A stretch of 5,881 nucleotides of DNA from an uncultured Prevotella sp. (GTDB lineage Bacteria > Bacteroidota > Bacteroidia > Bacteroidales > Bacteroidaceae), in NCBI GenBank assembly GCA_937901345.1, contig CALCHM010000079.1:1-5881 (forward strand). The letters are read 5' to 3'. Below are positions 5,288 through 5,881 of the stretch, piece by piece. The translations under genes were made by a program, and so were the position numbers. The notes under the pieces are model-generated. The model saw only the letters and a program-made list of their open reading frames with translations, had not been told where the DNA came from and made no database searches. Every line of letters begins with the position of its first letter. Positions within the stretch are counted from its first letter, which is position 1.

Positions 5288-5737
5288 ATTAAAAACTTTT
5301 ATTTTATACATACTGCTTTTATATTTATATGCAATTTCATATTCTTTCCAATCTTTTGGAATACACGGTTCTATTTTTAAATATCCATTTTCTATTTTAA
5401 AACCTAAAATATTTTCTAAAACAACTCTATAGTACCACCCACTTGATCCAGTATACCAATTCCATCCTCCTTGCCCTAACATATCTTTATTAGCATATAA
5501 GTCAGCTTCTATAATATAAGGTTCAAGTTTAAATTTTTTAGCATCTTCACGCGTTTTAGAATGTTCTATAGGATTAATAATTTGAGCAATTTCAAGTGCT
5601 TTATCACCAAATCCCAACATTGCTTCTGCCATTATAACCCAACAAGCAGCATGCGTATATTGACCACCATTCTCCCTTATTCCAGATAAATACGATTTTA
5701 TATAACCAGGATTTATTTTTGTTTTTTCAAAAGCTTT
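5288..5737 (-). CDS. GH94-type glycoside phosphorylase, internal C-terminal fragment
   Basis: About 147 residues recognisable as the C-terminal part of a GH94 family enzyme (cyclic beta-1,2-glucan synthase C-terminus / cellobiose-phosphorylase-like proteins), which phosphorolyse beta-glucosidic bonds. Visible family segments in order are NPGYIKSYLSGIRENGGQYT (His and Thr of this region line the phosphate site in the family), INPIEHSKT, LEPYIIEADLY, GGWNWYTGSSGWYYR and IEPCIPKDW. The catalytic domain start and catalytic Asp are missing: at the 5' side family resemblance stops at an AAAAGCTTTT palindrome (5729-5738). At the 3' side the frame has no stop of its own and runs on antisense into nth. 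Composition is strongly AT-rich (about 23-33% GC in two lines I counted, against 58% in one clpB line), with Clostridium-like codon choice. It is therefore a foreign fragment, probably joined by assembly or amplification error. Family call good, exact specificity unknown. Confidence 0.8.
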
Positions 5738-5738
5738 T
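5729..5738. other. AAAAGCTTTT palindrome at a probable sequence join
   Basis: A 10-bp perfect palindrome. To its left GH94 family sequence is read on the minus strand. To its right that resemblance ends and an unrelated plus-strand frame with different composition begins. Short palindromes at strand switches are typical of amplification or assembly chimeras; a HindIII-type AAGCTT ligation point would look the same. Confidence 0.45.
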
Positions 5739-5881
5739 GCACTTCGTGTAGATAAACAGGCGGCGGAAAACGATGGAATTGATATTGATGAAATAATTAA
5801 TTCGATTGAAGATATCGTTGAACGATTTGAAGAACTGTGGCTTCTTAAAAACCGAAACCACGGCCTTGATAAATTCAAAAA
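5739..5881 (+). CDS. Unidentified ORF fragment, possibly the C-terminal region of a glycoside hydrolase
   Basis: An open plus-strand frame reading ALRVDKQAAENDGIDIDEII, then after a short acidic helical stretch RFEELWLLKNRNHGLDKFK, running off the right edge. The amino-acid pattern looks like real coding sequence: an amphipathic, acidic helix followed by a W-x-x-x-N-R-x-x-G-L motif. That motif is reminiscent of the C-terminus of GH20 beta-N-acetylhexosaminidases (LWLxxNRPxGL), but 47 residues are too few to name it. The frame is open back to about 5706, yet the part left of 5739 coincides with the opposite-strand GH94 fragment, so the gene piece probably begins at the join. Its base composition is less extreme than the GH94 piece, suggesting a different source. 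Confidence 0.4.

Noticed and set aside
5186..5878. A single 230-residue minus-strand protein spanning the right end
   Set aside because: Only the middle (about residues 50-196) resembles GH94. The first ~45 residues are antisense of a plus-strand coding fragment and the last ~30 are antisense of nth, so the full frame is an artefact of joined sequences.

Overview
The window looks like Bacteroidales (Prevotella-like) chromosome for roughly its first 5.28 kb. Evidence: a ProRS of the archaeal/eukaryotic type, a Bacteroidetes-style ClpB (second Walker A GTTGVGKT), a protein tail ending YIVNGKKVIMK as in Bacteroidales secreted proteins, a promoter candidate fitting the Bacteroidetes TTTG / TAnnTTTG pattern, and intergenic regions full of short tandem repeats. 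The taxonomic call is inference from family resemblance, not a database match.

Layout. (1) 1-631: C-terminal part of prolyl-tRNA synthetase (proS, +), closed by a 21-bp perfect inverted-repeat terminator that serves both directions. (2) 772-1029: a minus-strand remnant of the C-terminus of a secreted protein. (3) 1000-1277: a 278-bp unit bounded by 44-bp near-identical inverted repeats. Its loop holds a promoter-like pair pointing at the remnant, so it resembles an invertible promoter segment. (4) 1278-1555: non-coding, with direct repeats, 8-bp and 9-bp tandem repeats and two copies of a CCGCGCGG palindrome. (5) 1556-4168: complete clpB (-), the ATP-driven protein disaggregase. (6) 4169-4629: non-coding, with 7-, 8- and 9-bp tandem arrays and a branched hairpin containing a terminator for nth. 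(7) 4630-5283: complete nth (-), endonuclease III, whose last codons lie inside a 7-bp repeat array. (8) 5284-5881: foreign sequence. It holds an AT-rich internal fragment of a GH94-type phosphorylase (-), then after an AAAAGCTTTT palindrome the end of an unrelated ORF (+).

The genes are housekeeping functions (translation, protein quality control, base-excision repair) and do not form one pathway. clpB and nth share a strand, but the terminator and repeat-rich gap suggest separate transcription. I see no defence system, integrase or CRISPR. The most interesting signals are the inverted-repeat-bounded segment at 1000-1277, the mirrored repeat arrays around clpB, the repeat that supplies the nth stop codon, and the probable chimeric joins near 5285 and 5730.
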